Shown: positions 33,771 to 47,345 of the stretch, one piece after another
How the letters are laid out: the number at the start of each line of letters is the position of its first letter
Numbering within the stretch: the first letter of the stretch is position 1
Assembly: GCA_948099385.1 (NCBI GenBank)
Contig: CANUEZ040000068.1
Coordinates: forward strand, 640,001 to 704,000
Direction of reading: 5' to 3'
DNA: 64,000 nt
DNA from: Fasciola hepatica
Taxonomy: Eukaryota; Platyhelminthes; Trematoda; Plagiorchiida; Fasciolidae
Made by a program: the position numbers and the translations under genes
The notes under the pieces: generated by a model
The model's database searches: none
The model's input: only the letters and a program-made list of their open reading frames with translations
Told to the model about the DNA's origin: nothing

Positions 33771-35985
33771 GATTTCCTACTTCTTGTTCGACTATGTTTT
33801 GTGCGTGATTGTAAGTGGTACCTTATTCGTGTAGTACAGCGCTCACGTTTAATTTTCTTTGCATCACCTTGAACAAATTGATGATAAACATAGCAGCTTA
33901 AGATCGTGTCATTCAGCTCATGCCTTTTTCATATTTGCCGCGAATGATCACACCCGTACGTTGTCTAGAGCCGATCGCATCATATATCACCATATTCTCA
34001 ATAAAAGTCTTCATATTTTCATTATTGAACAGAAGACAAAAACAGAAATGTCCATAGAGCTAGGACACACGGTATGCTGGTATACGTAGGTGTCTGTTCA
34101 AGAAAGTACTACGCATTTGGCATCTTAATGCATGCCCTGTTGCACGATTATCTTTGTTATTCTATAGTGGGTATATTTTTCAAAGCACATTTTGAAAGAC
34201 TGGATGATGTAAAACAGTCAACACCGTGCTATTCAATCTTTTTTCTGAAATTGTGGGCAGCTCAATATGGAGTAAGTTCGAGAGAACAAAATTAAATACC
34301 AGTGGTCACTACTCAGTTGAGCAGTTATTGACTGATCTGATGATATTTAAGTCACCTAGTTGTGGAGGTCCTATGAAATTTAATCAAAAACATCGTAGGC
34401 TTGCATAGTGGATACTACAAGAGACGGTCGAACTTACTAGTGCGTGAGACTATTTCGTGTTCCGCGCGGTCTGATGCTATCAAACTATATTGTCTTTGTT
34501 CTCTGGATCGAACTGTGCTAACGAGTCCGCACGTAATCTCCCTATTCAAAGTTATCCTGATATCTTTTGTGCCTCACTTTTCGGTTAAACGTAGTACGTT
34601 TCATTGATCTGTCCATATGCACCTTGAATTGAATTTTCGGAAATGTGGGAGCAAAACTGGTGCTGCTAATTCCTTTTTGATCATTGACATTCATATTCAC
34701 CTTAAGGCTTGTCAGTTTTATTGCCTGACATTGTTTGAAGTTTGTTCTATAACTATAAAGTAGCCAATTGACGTTTGATCTCTTGGTCATTGTTGCCAAA
34801 AACGAGCTTCGCCGGATGTGTACAATACACACTTTCTCACACGATAACAACAATTACCAAATGACGCACAATGGTGTTACGGATTAAAGACAGTTACACT
34901 TGAGATGACATGAAAACTTTTGGACAGAGAAGTGGGACAGTGCGTAGACATGTATAAGCTTCCCGAATGAGACGTTTATGGGCGTAAGAGTGCTTGTGGA
35001 GAATGTGTTCATGACGAGCGAAGTATGGGTGAAACCGTATTCAAATCTAGAAGGATGTGGGGAGGCGAATACGAATAAAACCTGGATATTATATGGCAAT
35101 TCAGATATTGGGTATTCGAAGGTAAGTGTTTCTAGTTTGGTGTCACGCTGGTATCGGAAAATATCGTAGTCAGTCGACGTTTCAGCTACTACAGCAAACC
35201 CTTCTCTATGCCAATCTACAATCGAATGATATTCGGATGATATACTTGGCCCTTTTTTGTCAAACGTGTTGTGTACTAGTGTGTATAGTTAACCATATTG
35301 AAAACATACACAAAACGATCAAGTGGTCATTAGCGGCCAGTCAAAAAATATTATTATCATAGGTAATAGGCCTGATAATGTGGCATCCAGGATCTCCTTT
35401 TTGAGCTGAATCCACGCATCACAATTTGTGATCAGAGTTACAGCAGCTGTCCAGTGATTCGAATTGATTGTTTATCATTCTCTTGAACTATTTTACCTAC
35501 TTGTTGACCATTGAAGCATCATATCAGTAGTTACAATAAAGTTATAAAGGTCACATCATCGTGATATAAACCAGTATAACATAAGCATAACTTTGACATA
35601 CTGCTTCGCATTCTGCCATTGGTTGTTAGCTGCTGGTACTGGCACATTTTGTGGAGGAGTGCAGTTCATCAGGAAATAAATAATCCGTAAGGATAAAAAA
35701 GTAGTCAAACATCGCTTAGTCGTACAATAAGCTTTGCAATTTTTCTCAGTCACATTCCAAAAAGTCCTGTTCACAACATCATTTTTATCATCAAGTTTAA
35801 TTTTGAATCGGTCAAAGTTTCGTGCTCGAGAAGAATAAACTGTTCATCTTCCTCCTTTTCCCAAATCAGAGGCATATTTTTTTATTCTGAGTAAGTGTTA
35901 TGAAGAAAGTGTTGAAATCATAGATCTACAAAGAATATGACCAGTCAAAGATGGTGCGAAGTCTGAGTTCTTACAGCTCCTCTCT

Positions 35986-35989
<4 letters not shown>
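33771..35989. other. gene-poor DNA; weak exon signal at 34978-35120
   Basis: A frame beginning ATGGGCGTAAGAGTG at 34978 is open for 48 codons up to a strong donor (GAAG/GTAAGTG at 35120). No acceptor or promoter was recognised upstream, so it could be a first coding exon or chance. Nothing else was seen. Confidence 0.25.

Positions 35990-36036
<47 letters not shown>
35990..36036. repeat. (AT)n microsatellite
   Basis: About 23 uninterrupted AT dinucleotides. No hammerhead repeat is recognisable beside it, unlike other AT tracts in the window. Confidence 0.95.
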
Positions 36037-36038
<2 letters not shown>

Positions 36039-37280
36039 TGGTAATTTTCATGTTTTGCACAACACATCAACATTTGTCACCCACTGTTGCCACCAAGGAA
36101 ATTGATGAAAAATGGCTCAGTCAACTGAAGTGGTTGTATAAATGATATCAGATACAGGTCCATTCTCACTACGTAGACACAGCAAGATCTAAGGCTTACT
36201 GACCTTGCTGCAACGGAGACGTTTCTCACAATACTGCCAGGTACGACTTTGAAAATAACGGTTGCTACAGCGTATATGGCATTTTCTACCTTTGACTTGT
36301 TTATTGTTTAACGTGCACATTTACTCGATACACTGCCTGCTTGACCCTCCGTCACCTATATAGCTGGTACTTGTTGAAAGTTATGCTAATTGGTAGTTGC
36401 ATTATTATTTTCAATCTGACATCTGTTGATTTTGCTTTGCGTTGATTGTCATAAATGCACTGAATTTGTTGAGAGGATGTGCTCGGCAATGTTAGGAAAC
36501 CATGTACAGCAAATAAACCATTAACTTGTGAAGTATGATATATAAGGCTCTCAATCCTCCCCAATCTTATCTGGTCTCCTGAAGAATACGAGTTAGATTA
36601 GAAAACAATAATTGATTATGGGCGTAGCAAAAAATGTTTTCTGAATGCGGGGATAACTGGTATCCCTAAGGCCATTCCTCTTATGTTCATAAATCATGAT
36701 TGTTATCAAAAAGGCTTATGACCAAATACACAAGTAGAAACGGAATGAATAAGGCTGGTCTCAACAGGGGTGACAAATTGTCATTGACTTTTAAATACTT
36801 TACACGTATTACTTATCGCAACTGCGTTTTCCAATTTTTTCGTTAACTTCAGCCAAAAAGTACAAGAATCCGTGTACGTTTCTTGTCCTACAAACTGTTT
36901 GCACGATATTTGGTAGATAAAACTCTCTTTGCAAGAATCACCCAATCCTGACTTTTATGAAAATGTTTAGAATGCAATATGCTTCTCGCGTCCGTTTTTT
37001 GTCATTCGGTTGTTTTTGACTTGTATTTATGTTAAAAATGTTAAAATAAAGTCTACTGGATCTTTTTAGCATCACATCGAGGAACATGGCAAATATTCGT
37101 GGAAATAGGGTCAGGAAAATACTTATTATCAGCACTTCCGAGGGGAAGAAGCACTTTCAGTTGTTTTCAGGCGGAAGTTTCCTCAATTATGATTTCCGAA
37201 AGCGGCAGTTTAGGACAATGATTCCAATTTGGAAGCGGTGCTTTGTTGATTACTGAACAACAATGACTTCCATCCTTCAA
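36037..37280. other. no recognised feature
   Basis: AT-rich, only short frames, no motifs. It might include decayed upstream parts of the integrase-bearing element that follows, but I cannot read any. Confidence 0.4.
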
Positions 37281-37600
37281 GGGCCCTACCTTACCATCCC
37301 TTCTTCAAATGGTATGGTTGAGAGACTGAACAGAACGCTCAAAGAGTCCATAAAAGTAGTTGGGCCCAACAGTGAGCAATAGGGCGACACGCATCTGGCG
37401 ACTTTATCTTACTGCTACAAGGAAAATGCCAGCTGATTTATTGGAAGGTGCGTCTATTCTTACTTGTCTGAACGAAGATCGCTTGAAGAATATGCATGAA
37501 AACGTGAAGGATCTGACGCGCATGGAGTTACACTAAAACAGATATTGACTACCAGGCCAGACGTTCAAGGCTGGTAGTATTACCCATTACTCCAAATGAA
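37281..37600 (+). pseudogene. gypsy-type integrase 3' core fragment
   Basis: The frame YLTIPSSNGMVERLNRTLKE carries the third acidic residue of the integrase core in its usual setting (HPSSNGMVERLNRTLK). After a stop, HLATLSYCYKENA continues with the region that is normally LATFLHCYRATPH. The D-bearing parts upstream are absent. It is an isolated fragment. Confidence 0.7.
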
Positions 37601-38735
37601 ATGTTTTGGAACATCTCTATGACTTGAAACTGAGAGAAATAAACTGTTAACACAGTCCGATGCATAAATACAGATACTTGGAGAAGCTGAATGTCTGCAT
37701 TTTTATCAAGCCCATGATTATATCTTTCAGACCACGAATAAATCAGATCACTGAGAACGTGTCTGCATATATAAGATTTTGTTCCACATCTAAAAGCATA
37801 ACGAGGATCGCCTTTTTGTCACCCATCCATAGATAAACGCTTTCGCGGTTCATCGCTATTCACAATAAAAGTTCTAAATAAACGCATTCTTTTAATGGAT
37901 TTGATTATTTTGACCAAAGGAACAGGGCGAACAGAAGGCGTACCGTCGAATCTGCTTTTCAATCGAGTCGAGTGCTGCAAATGTTATATAGAAATGAGAA
38001 TTAGAAGCTACTGTGCTTAATTAGTGTTGTGTGAGTTATCCAGCACTTCCTGCACGTCGTGTCCCTGAAATAATAATGAAGCGCACAATTTCTGCTTCTT
38101 TGGTTAATTAAGGTTTGAGGCTGAACGAGTTAGCCCATGTCTTGTCAAAAGGTGAGTCCCTGTTCCTTGCTTATGGCCCATTAGTTTCGTAAACCAAAAC
38201 AAGTCACACGTGATTTCGAATTCGCGTAATTTACCACTTACCTAGCTATACTATGTTTTCATTATTCAGTCAAAACCCAATGATGTTGCATGTGATTGAA
38301 ATATAATGAAAATGCTCTGATTCTGGTCTTCTACTTATTGCGGGTGACCTGCTACTCTCGGGTTTGATTTCGATGGTTGTAGGCCGGGTTCATCATGGAA
38401 TATCTTTTGGATAGTCTCGCTTGTTTTGATTATATTATTACGATTAAAAGAACGAATTTCCCTTATTCAGTTGAAGAAAAGATGGTTGGAAACATTCAGC
38501 ATGTGGTAAATAGCTGTTTGAGGGCTTTTGTTATTTCAAAATGAGTGTTGGATTTGGATTACTCCAAAGTAGTCATGAATAATAAAGTGAAAACAGCAGC
38601 TGTCTGAAATGGGATAAACTCATGTGTTTATGGAGGACAACACAAGGTGGCGAACAAGCTCGTTTTCACTGATTTGCAATCATGCCATTACATCACATTC
38701 TATATGAACAGTGTGAGGTGAACAAAACAGAAACC
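37601..38735. other. no recognised feature; may hide decayed PLE upstream part
   Basis: A PLE RT would be expected upstream of the PLE tail at 38740, but I could read no RT motif here. Confidence 0.35.
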
Positions 38736-38739
38736 CGTC

Positions 38740-39330
38740 CACGAGGATCAAGAAGGACAACAGTTCAATCTGGACGACGTTAACATTTTGGATCAAGCAA
38801 CCACAAGGCACGCAAGGGAGTTTTAGGAAGCCTGGTACTCTTCAAACAACTCAATCAATAGACATATTGAGTGCGATCACGTGTACAGTCGGATGAAGAG
38901 CAGACAGTTGAACTAATCAAGAATGTCAGGAGCGGAATTAGTAGACCAAAATCACTCAAACCTTATTATTGAATCTGAGTTTTTACACTCACACATCTTC
39001 GGAACTGACTCGCCGAGAATTCAAAAATCAAAAAATGGAAACAACAGGACAAAGCGAAAAGAATTCAAGCTCACTGAGCGGGACGTCAACCGTCAAAGGT
39101 CAGAGGTCAAAGGTTAATTTCTTTGAGGCGAAGCCGTAAAACAAACGTCGAGCCTAAGGCACGTCTACGGAGCTCAAGGTCAGGACTAATGACAAACTAT
39201 AAATATAAAAGATCACTACCAACAGTGCACATGCACTGACGATGTCACCTCGACTGGTGATGAAACGGTTGCGATCTAAACGCCAAGCTCAGCGATCAGA
39301 ACATCATGGCAACCAACAACCTGGGCTACA
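38740..39330 (+). mobile_element. Penelope-like element 3' part
   Basis: Frame 38740-38916 reads FNLDDVNILDQATTRHAREF, one in-frame stop, then EAWYSSNNSINRHIECDHVY. This is the C-terminal tail of the PLE protein after its GIY-YIG endonuclease, where wording of the kind NILDRA...RHAREFLEAWHS...INRHI...D..Y is typical. About 315 bp downstream comes the hammerhead-like tail (39236-39305), followed by CATGGCAACCAACAAC. RT and the nuclease core are not found upstream, so this is a 5'-truncated, dead copy. Confidence 0.7.
39236..39305 (+). ncRNA. PLE-tail hammerhead-like core lacking 5' stem I arm (family D)
   Basis: CTGACGA (39236-39242), stem II GTCACC/GGTGAT (39244-39249, 39256-39261) with loop TCGACT, intact GAAAC (39262-39266), then GGTT and the downstream stem I arm from 39271. 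The upstream arm is absent here, unlike at 30.4 kb. A one-base T is extra before stem II. Hammerheads in PLE terminal repeats are established. This one keeps the core but cannot form stem I alone; a second terminal repeat could have supplied it. Confidence 0.6.
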
Positions 39331-42300
39331 ACCAACAAAAATATTTAAAACTATTGAAAACAGAAATCAAGATAAGGCAATGAGTCAAAATTAAGTGAAG
39401 GAGAGGGGACCAAATATCACATGAGTGACCTCGATCCGTCTCTGGCTTGAAACTCGATGAAAAAATTCAATTATCTTTCTAACTAAATGTGATATATTCG
39501 GATCACTCAGAAGCTTCATTTCTTACTGCTACAATTTTACCTCTAATCAGATACAGATCCCTGCGAAAATTGTAGGTTGAATTCGTGTGGCCGATGGATG
39601 AGTTAGTTTTATTCAGTTTTTCAAACAAATAGAAATTTGCAGTCAGAACGTCACAATTTACTCACATGTAAATAGGAATCTTAGGTGCAATATTATCAAA
39701 CTTTTGTAATGATTAGATAAACGATGCGTATAATTGAGTTTAATGGTATTTTTGATGGATTCTCTTGTGCGGCCTGGTATAATGCCTACTAATCTGAAAT
39801 CAGTACAAAATGATTATCTTATTCCTTTATCAAAGCAACAACGTGGTCATGCGAAGTGTTCCTTTGGCACAAGGAAAAGCAACACCGTGGTTTTGTTTAA
39901 TCGCTAATACCATCCAGTCAGTGTTCTGCAGTATCAGATAACATACGCTAACCATCTCTTGGATTATTGATAGTTCTGTTTCGCTCTTCAATTTACAATG
40001 ATTCAATTAAGCAAGCTGATCATAGCCCCTAATTCGCCAATCACTGAGGCAGCACTACATCCGGTGAAATGAACCGTGATTCACACACAAACTTGATTTC
40101 CTACTTGCGTTCGAGTGCGATAGAATCAGCTTACTCCACAACCCAAGTGTGTTGTCACGCTTTTAGGGACGGCACACACTTTAAATATCGAAGGGCTAAG
40201 ATCCAAACAGAATGGTCGTGGTAAGAGAGCTGCTTGCTTTCTACCTTAATACGTTGTCTGTGATGGAACAAAATAGTTTACTTAAGCAGTGGTCCAAAAC
40301 GTTGGGGATCATCTCAGTTCGGTGGAAATCCGAACGCACGGCGCAGTTTCAGTTTATACTACCGAATTTCAAGCCAAAGATCTACAACAGACACTACTGT
40401 TTAACGACAAAAATCGTGTTGGCTGCTGCCAATGGAAGGATCAGCGACACTATTGCTTAGATTTATTCGACCGAAAAAGGTGATTCCTTTCGTGGACAGA
40501 ATGTACAATCAGCGTGATTGGCATGTTTTTTCATTATCTCTTTTTTCGGAGTCCACAAAGTAAGGAATTTAACGTACTTTTCGGGCTCATTGGAACCCAT
40601 TTTTGTGAACCACAATTACCGTTGCATCGTTTTGTAAAAGGAGATAGAATAACCCTGATGAATTTGGTACGAAGCCCACGAAAATCGAAGGCAGTGAAGT
40701 AACTGTTCAATCTTAACACGAATAATGTGTACATTTGAAGCGCAATGAACAACGTACTTTTGACGATCATGTGCATCTCGACCGGGTAGCATTCGAGGCT
40801 TTCTGTCATACATTGTTCTAAAACTATCAGAGCCATTTTGTTGGGTATGAGGTGACAACCGATGTCTCCGTCGAACGGAGTACAACTAGGACTGAACTCG
40901 CAAAGGCTGATCAGAAACATGTAATAATGTAATAAACTCATAAATTATTTTAAGCTTCGTGGAAAGTAAAGAGTTACTGGTATTGTCTATATAACCTATT
41001 CTGATGATGCAGCCATAGGGGTGTTCATTCTAGAGATATGCGACAATAACCTGTCTTTAGTTTATCAAACTTTGTATCAAAATAACCGGAATAAATAGGT
41101 GAATAACGATAACTGATCTCCTATAAATCCACACGAAGAAATGTTGTGAAGGTTCCACATTTCTGGAAACTCAAAACGTTGTGTGGTTTTACGTTTGAAA
41201 GAAAAATCGGTAGGACTGCTGTTCAGTTGCACTCACCACTTCGTTATTTTCAGCCATGGTAAGTTTCCCATGAATAGAGTCAATGGCTAACGGGTTGGTC
41301 CGATTCAAGTGATATTTTGTGTATGAATGAGTAAGCTTGGGAAATTAAATACAGGTAAACATAATTGGTCCAAAGGAATAGGGCAGATAAGGTTCTTCCT
41401 GGTTGTTACAGGCAATGACACTACGGAACGTCATGTACACATCGGATGTTTATCCTTCTTCTCTGTTATCAAAGGTGAACACATTTGCACAATTGAGAAA
41501 ACGGGTGATATATCTGATTCCTTTTGGTTTGGGTCAAATGAACATATGACATCTCTAAACAAAGAGTGACACCGATCCACTACTGATCTATAATTTTCCA
41601 GTTGTCAGGTGTTACGATGATTATGCGTGCCACTTTCAGGGGATTGGTCTGAGAATGCTAAGAGATTTATCTGTTCATCGTTCTTTAACTTTAGAACCTT
41701 GGTTTATCTGGGTCTGGTATGAATACATTGTTCAGAACAACCGTGACTCCCTGGCTTGATGGCTTTGTCGAAACTACTTCTGTATTTATCGAATAAAGCA
41801 ATATCCCAAAATATCAGTGACACCAAGAACTTTATGGAGAAGGTGGAATAAACAGCTGTGTTGAAACATAGACTTCAACTACGCTTATACAATTGGAAAT
41901 CAGTGGTAACAGAAAAATCTACTTCCTGAATCACGTCCACGTCCTTCAAATTATCGAACACAACATTTTCTAAACAAATAGAAAGTCATCCCTACAAGAA
42001 ACAGACATGAAAGCGTAAAATATCGGGACACATTAGGAATGCTGGTATACAGAGAAAAAACGGAGCTCTTTTAGTTTGAAAAGAGATGTAAGATAATGGT
42101 AAGAAGAACTGTTCATGAGCCTAATGCGCTTCAACCGGGAACCTGATACACCTCAGATGAGGTGGGCTCATTTAATATTATGTCAATCATCTAATTAACG
42201 TCAGACCAGTCAGCAAAAATTACGAGTGTCAACTGGATGGTTGAAGCTTCTAGCAACTTCTGCGGACCGCTCTTTTATGCGACATACAGTGTTCAGTTCT

Positions 42301-43200
42301 GAAGAAGGCGTCGTGTTTAGACATTTGATTTGTCTCGCTCAGGTATTTGGTTGCTGCTGTGCTTTGTACTGCAGAATTGATTGTTGTTTCTACCTTGAAA
42401 AGTGATGCGCATACTCAGCTGTCTTTGGAATGATATATAGTCACCCATATCCACAGGAAAATTACGAAATGATACTTGAGTTGATTGAATAAAACTCTTG
42501 GTCTCCTCAGTGTAAACAAATAGCTGCCTATTTATTAGTTTGATGGTGGAAAATAGTTATTATTCGATTGTTTTGGAAAGTTTATCTTCTTTATAAACAA
42601 GCAAAATAGATGTCGCTTCCCACTTCTGTTGCTGTATCGATGGAGCGTATATTTCTTTTTCAGTGTCTTCGACCAACCGTGTTCAGTAACCGTTGGTTTA
42701 GGAACTCTTCAATCTGTAGTATATTCCGTTATAAGCTAGCTTTGTCTCTCTTGCTGCAATCGATTTGAAATGTGAAACTGACGTATCACCTTAGCCAAAA
42801 TTTGTGGTGGCTAATCCTAGTAAGTGAATCTACCGAAAGTAATCAATTATGTATACCCAATATTACTAGTTGATCAGCGTTCACTCAAATGAAAACCATG
42901 GGGTTCTCATTCATTATGATTACACACATGAGATAACTGCGTAAACCAAAGACGGTCCATTTCATCGTGGACGTGGCATTAAGACACAATTCCAAAGAGC
43001 AAACACCGTGTCCATGAATGATTCACTAGGCACCAGGTAAAACAGATTCACTTGAGCTTCATGAAGCAAGGTTGGACAGCAGCCATCACCAAAGCAATAC
43101 GGAAAGACCAGTCCGTTTTTATCGTAGAATATATCACTGCAAACGCGGACGAAATGTCTATGCACAAATCATTTTGCATGCTCGGTGGGAGTTGGTATAA
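39331..43200. other. gene-poor DNA, nothing recognised
   Basis: Two overlapping frames at 40212-40483 and a 135-codon minus frame at 40534-40941 are the longest. None shows a domain. Intron- or intergenic-like sequence. Confidence 0.4.
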
Positions 43201-46200
43201 TTTGAAATAATGTACACGCTTCTCAAAAAATGGTTAATTTTCCGTCTGACTATTACTTATCAAGTCCTCATCGATAAACGCAAATAATTTTATAGAGGGA
43301 GTTTATTGTTGGAATATCATCTTCATGAGTTCGAACTGAAAAGAAATCTTCATGCGATATCATTTTCTTTGACCAGGGAAGCAAACACTGAATAGTCTGT
43401 AAGAAAGTAAGTTATTTTTCCTCTATTCACAGTGAACTTATTATGGAGGTAAATATCACGTAGTTCATGTCAGCAATCGGGCACGGAACTGAATATCAAA
43501 AGGTTTACCTGCACCAGTTAGGTTTTTATTTGTCCGCTTTTTTCTTTCCGAATATTCCTGCTTTCTTCATTCAAAACCTTATTTTCATACTATGGCAGCC
43601 TCGGGTATTCGTTTCATACGACAAAATAAGGATATTCTTCCAGTATTGTTCCTTCAAAATAAGACAATCCATCAGGGACTGTTGGCCATTTGATGGTGAA
43701 CACTGCTCGAGAACCACTCATTTCATTCAGTGCGCAATACAAGGATACACTCAAAATTAAATCTAGGTAGGTTAGAATCATCAGCTGAAGAGTTTCTCTT
43801 TTATAGTGATACGTAAAGTAGTGATATTTTCACATTTATTTCAATAATCGCTTTTGCATACATGAAATATTATTTCCTGTGAGCTTATAATAAACTGAAT
43901 CATTTTCGATCACAAATCGGCACCTCTGATGACACCAGTTATCACAGAGTTTCTCATGCGACGAGTTTATTTGGTGTCCCAGCGATTCGCGTTATTTATT
44001 AGCGTGCCGGCAAAAGATGAATAAACGGATTCAAATAGTTGATCACATTAATTTTGGGCTGATCTGGGAGGCTTAAATGAGTTTGGCGCATGCTTCATGC
44101 CGTCCCTCAAGTAGCTTGCGTGTATAGTTGAAAAAATCGTAACACAGTGCGATTTTATTGGTGTCTCCTGACACTATTGTGGACGGTAGAGAAGAAGCAT
44201 ATAGTATTTACAAACGTAGTTGTTTTACGGAATTCGGATAATATACTGTTTACATTACTGGACATTTTAAGCACCGATACTCCATCAGATAATAATTCCG
44301 TGAGAGGAACATTCCTTAACAAAAACAAGAAATATGGGTGGATGTGGATAATTACTGTTTTTCGATATGTAGTGCCTGTTTTCTTTATGCCACCTACTCT
44401 TCGAATTCCAATTTCATCAGCTGCTCGAAAAGTGACAGCAATTCCTAAGATTATATGAATCATGTGATTTCCAGCTTCCAAGTATATGTACCTTAGTCGC
44501 ACAATAATGGGCAGGTACTCAACCGGTCTGCATAAAGTAAATTCTAGTCTGTGATGCACAAGAAATCAACCAAGTTATGTCGCGGAAAGCACGTTTGGTA
44601 GTGCTTCGCCTATACGGAAATTACATTCATTTACTAACAACTTACTTAAGTAGACCCTTTAAAATTTGTACCCTGAAATATACGATAAAATTCTTGTTTT
44701 TGCTCGAAAAAACTGCAACTTCCTTTCCGAATCTGTCTAATATACTGCATCAGCTATTGTGAAGTGTGATACGTGTATTGTTCATTTAGGACTAGCAGCA
44801 AGTATCGTTACACTCCCGAAAGGTAAGCTCTGAATGTTGGTGAACAAAGTATCGTCGGAAGTTAGGATGAGCAGTCGAAGTTTCGGTCATCGTGAGTATC
44901 CTTTATCGGGACCGGTTATTACAATCCTAACGTTACCATATGTTGAACACACTAATCGGACATCAAAGAGTGTAGTTGGAATAATTTCGTTTATAAATAT
45001 CCAGACCAAACGATGTAAGAGGTGTATCGAAAACTCGATGCCCCGTGTGCTGTTTTTATTGTCAAAGTTATAATGGTAGTAACAAAGTGTTCTTGGTAGA
45101 TGTAATACGCGAATGTTCCGGTTACCTTGGGTAACCTTTCTCAAGACAGTTTTTTTCGATTGTAAAATTGCCTTGAGTAAAGTTACTCACGATAACTAAA
45201 AGGATGGCATAAATCATCTACCAACAGCATTGTGTTTAAACCCCTATAGCTTCCACAATAATTTCATTTATGAAGCTAACCTGATGCACGAATCTGACTG
45301 CGGGTGACTGATTTTCATAATTGCAAAAGGAATGAAATAAACTCTCAAGAAAATGAATGGTAAAGACTGAATTTTATAAACTGACCGGAGCTCTTGGTCA
45401 CATCGCTGGCTTCATCAATGTTTTCCGGTTCACATTTCCCGGCGAATCGTTGTCACAAAGTGTAATAATCCTATAACATTAGTGTATTGTATGACGGACC
45501 GATAAAGCCCACGGCAAAGCTGACAGCGTCCGTGAATGATAAATCCCATTGGGATAAATTTGAGAGAATAAAGTGACGTCTTCAAAAAAGTGGACAGTGC
45601 TTATCTTCCACTTCTAACTGCTTGCAATCCATTGGGGCATCAATGCAATACAAGGCTTTTATTGAGAAACTTCATAGCAAGCTTGCGTAGATACATAACG
45701 TGGTAATGTACTGAAGAACTGAACAGCTGCCCTGAAAAAAGAATCAAACTACTGAGCTATACCTCCAAACAATTGGGTGATTTTGCTACTTATTATCCCT
45801 AGGTTCTCGTAATTTTAGTGGGCATAGTAATACACTGAAACATCAATACAAGCAGATTTTCTTTTTGTAGGCTTTCCCAATCAGCCTCAACATACACTGC
45901 GTGCCAGCATTGAAGGGCTGATAAAAAAACAAACAGAGAACAATCTTACGCGACATGAAAACGGCGTTTAACAAAAAATCTCCGCAAACGCTTTGAAAAA
46001 ATTCATTTTCGGAACATAACTGGATTCGAATGACTTTCGATGAAAAAGTGACAACAGAAACGCAAATCTTCACTTAAACCCTGGCAGAAATTAAATCTTC
46101 ATTGCTTTTGCTCGAACTCATAAACATCACATAAGCCTTGTGCAGCAGAAATTTATGCCTTCATAGTTTAAAAAGGAAACAGACAACTTTACTGTATTAT

Positions 46201-47049
46201 CCAGTTTATTGGATCTCCCTGCCTTGTGCTCGCTGTGAAACATTTCACTGCAAAAGGCCCGGTTATAAAAGCTTGCAATGTTTTAATTTGAAAAGGATTA
46301 TGCCTCAGCGAACACCGGAGAGCAAACGAAGTGTCAAATTAGGTCAAAGGCAATATATGAAAAAATACTCGTGTTACCGCTTATCGGTAGAACGTTCACA
46401 AATGAATAGCGGATAATATGACCCGACTATGTGTGCAATTTCGTTGCCTGAACACATTGGACTTGTTGGGTGAAAACATGTGATACCCAGCAGGAGGTCA
46501 TACATAAAGTAACGTGGTCATATTGTGATATAATAATTGGATGGAATTGTGGGTACGGAAGGCGTGACATGTCGATGGCCAGCAGTATAGTAAATGAATA
46601 AAAGTCAACACATCAATCGCGGACGAAATAAGTGTGCAGTATCAATGCTAAAGAAGATAATGTGTCGTATACACCTTTGTAATATGACACCTTTCTTCAG
46701 GTTGAACGACATGATTGTTGTGCTGATGTAACATCACAGAATGTGGTTGAATGCTCGCTTTTTTCCAGTTGCATGTTGAGAACCGTTGAGCATCCACCTC
46801 ACGTCAGTCGAATGTTGATGGATAACCCAAACCATGATGTAGTTCATTTTTTGAATTTTCAAACAGCTCGAAAAAATGGTTGTTACAGTGGGTGAAACTA
46901 TATGCCCGGATGGATGCCTCTGATTTCACGTACATAGACGAATATTGACCTGAACATCTAGGTTGAACTACACTGTTGTTTTCTGCGAATTTGCAGCTTT
47001 CAGCCTTGTCCCAAAAGGATGTTCAGACATGATTTCTGTCGGCGTCTTG
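43201..47049. other. gene-poor DNA; overlapping frames at 44.1-45.1 kb
   Basis: Frames of 134 (minus 44155-44559) and 103 codons (plus 44147-44458) overlap; at most one can be real, and I recognise neither. A 33-bp segment 44790-44822 has an acceptor (GTATTGTTCATTTAG) and a donor (GAAAG/GTAAGC) in good form. No gene model can be built. Confidence 0.3.
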
Positions 47050-47345
47050 CTTATGGTTGGTCGGTGTGTCCTTCAATATGTGACTTAAAAACCAGACCAC
47101 ATTCGCCCGAATTTCCACCGGAACCCAAAAGTTACCCGAATAGCTCCATTTATTGTCCTGGATTGTGCATTGCTGGTTGACAGTTTCGTTTTTCAGTGGT
47201 GCACAGAGGAAAGATGAACTCTTGATTTGTGAACTGAGGGCCATTATATTTAACGAATGCCTTTATTTGACCAACGCACCTTAACCAACGAACGATACTT
47301 GCGGTTACTGGCTCTGTCACATATCGACCTAAGTCCATTTACTGT
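47050..47345 (-). pseudogene. gypsy-type integrase core fragment
   Basis: Reading minus: TASIVRWLRCVGQ, then FVKYNGPQFTNQEF, where the family has DNGPQFTS, so the catalytic aspartate has become tyrosine. In another frame NGAIRVTF follows, resembling the NGLIERVN region that bears the third acidic residue. Broken, isolated, and of a different lineage from the CsRn1-like copy. Confidence 0.65.

Noticed and set aside
41250..41258. 5-bp exon between TTATTTTCAG and GTAAGT
   Set aside because: Too short to be credible; neighbouring acceptor and donor words arise by chance.
44147..44559. Genes on either strand (103 and 134 codons)
   Set aside because: The frames overlap on opposite strands, show no domain and have no convincing splice pair.
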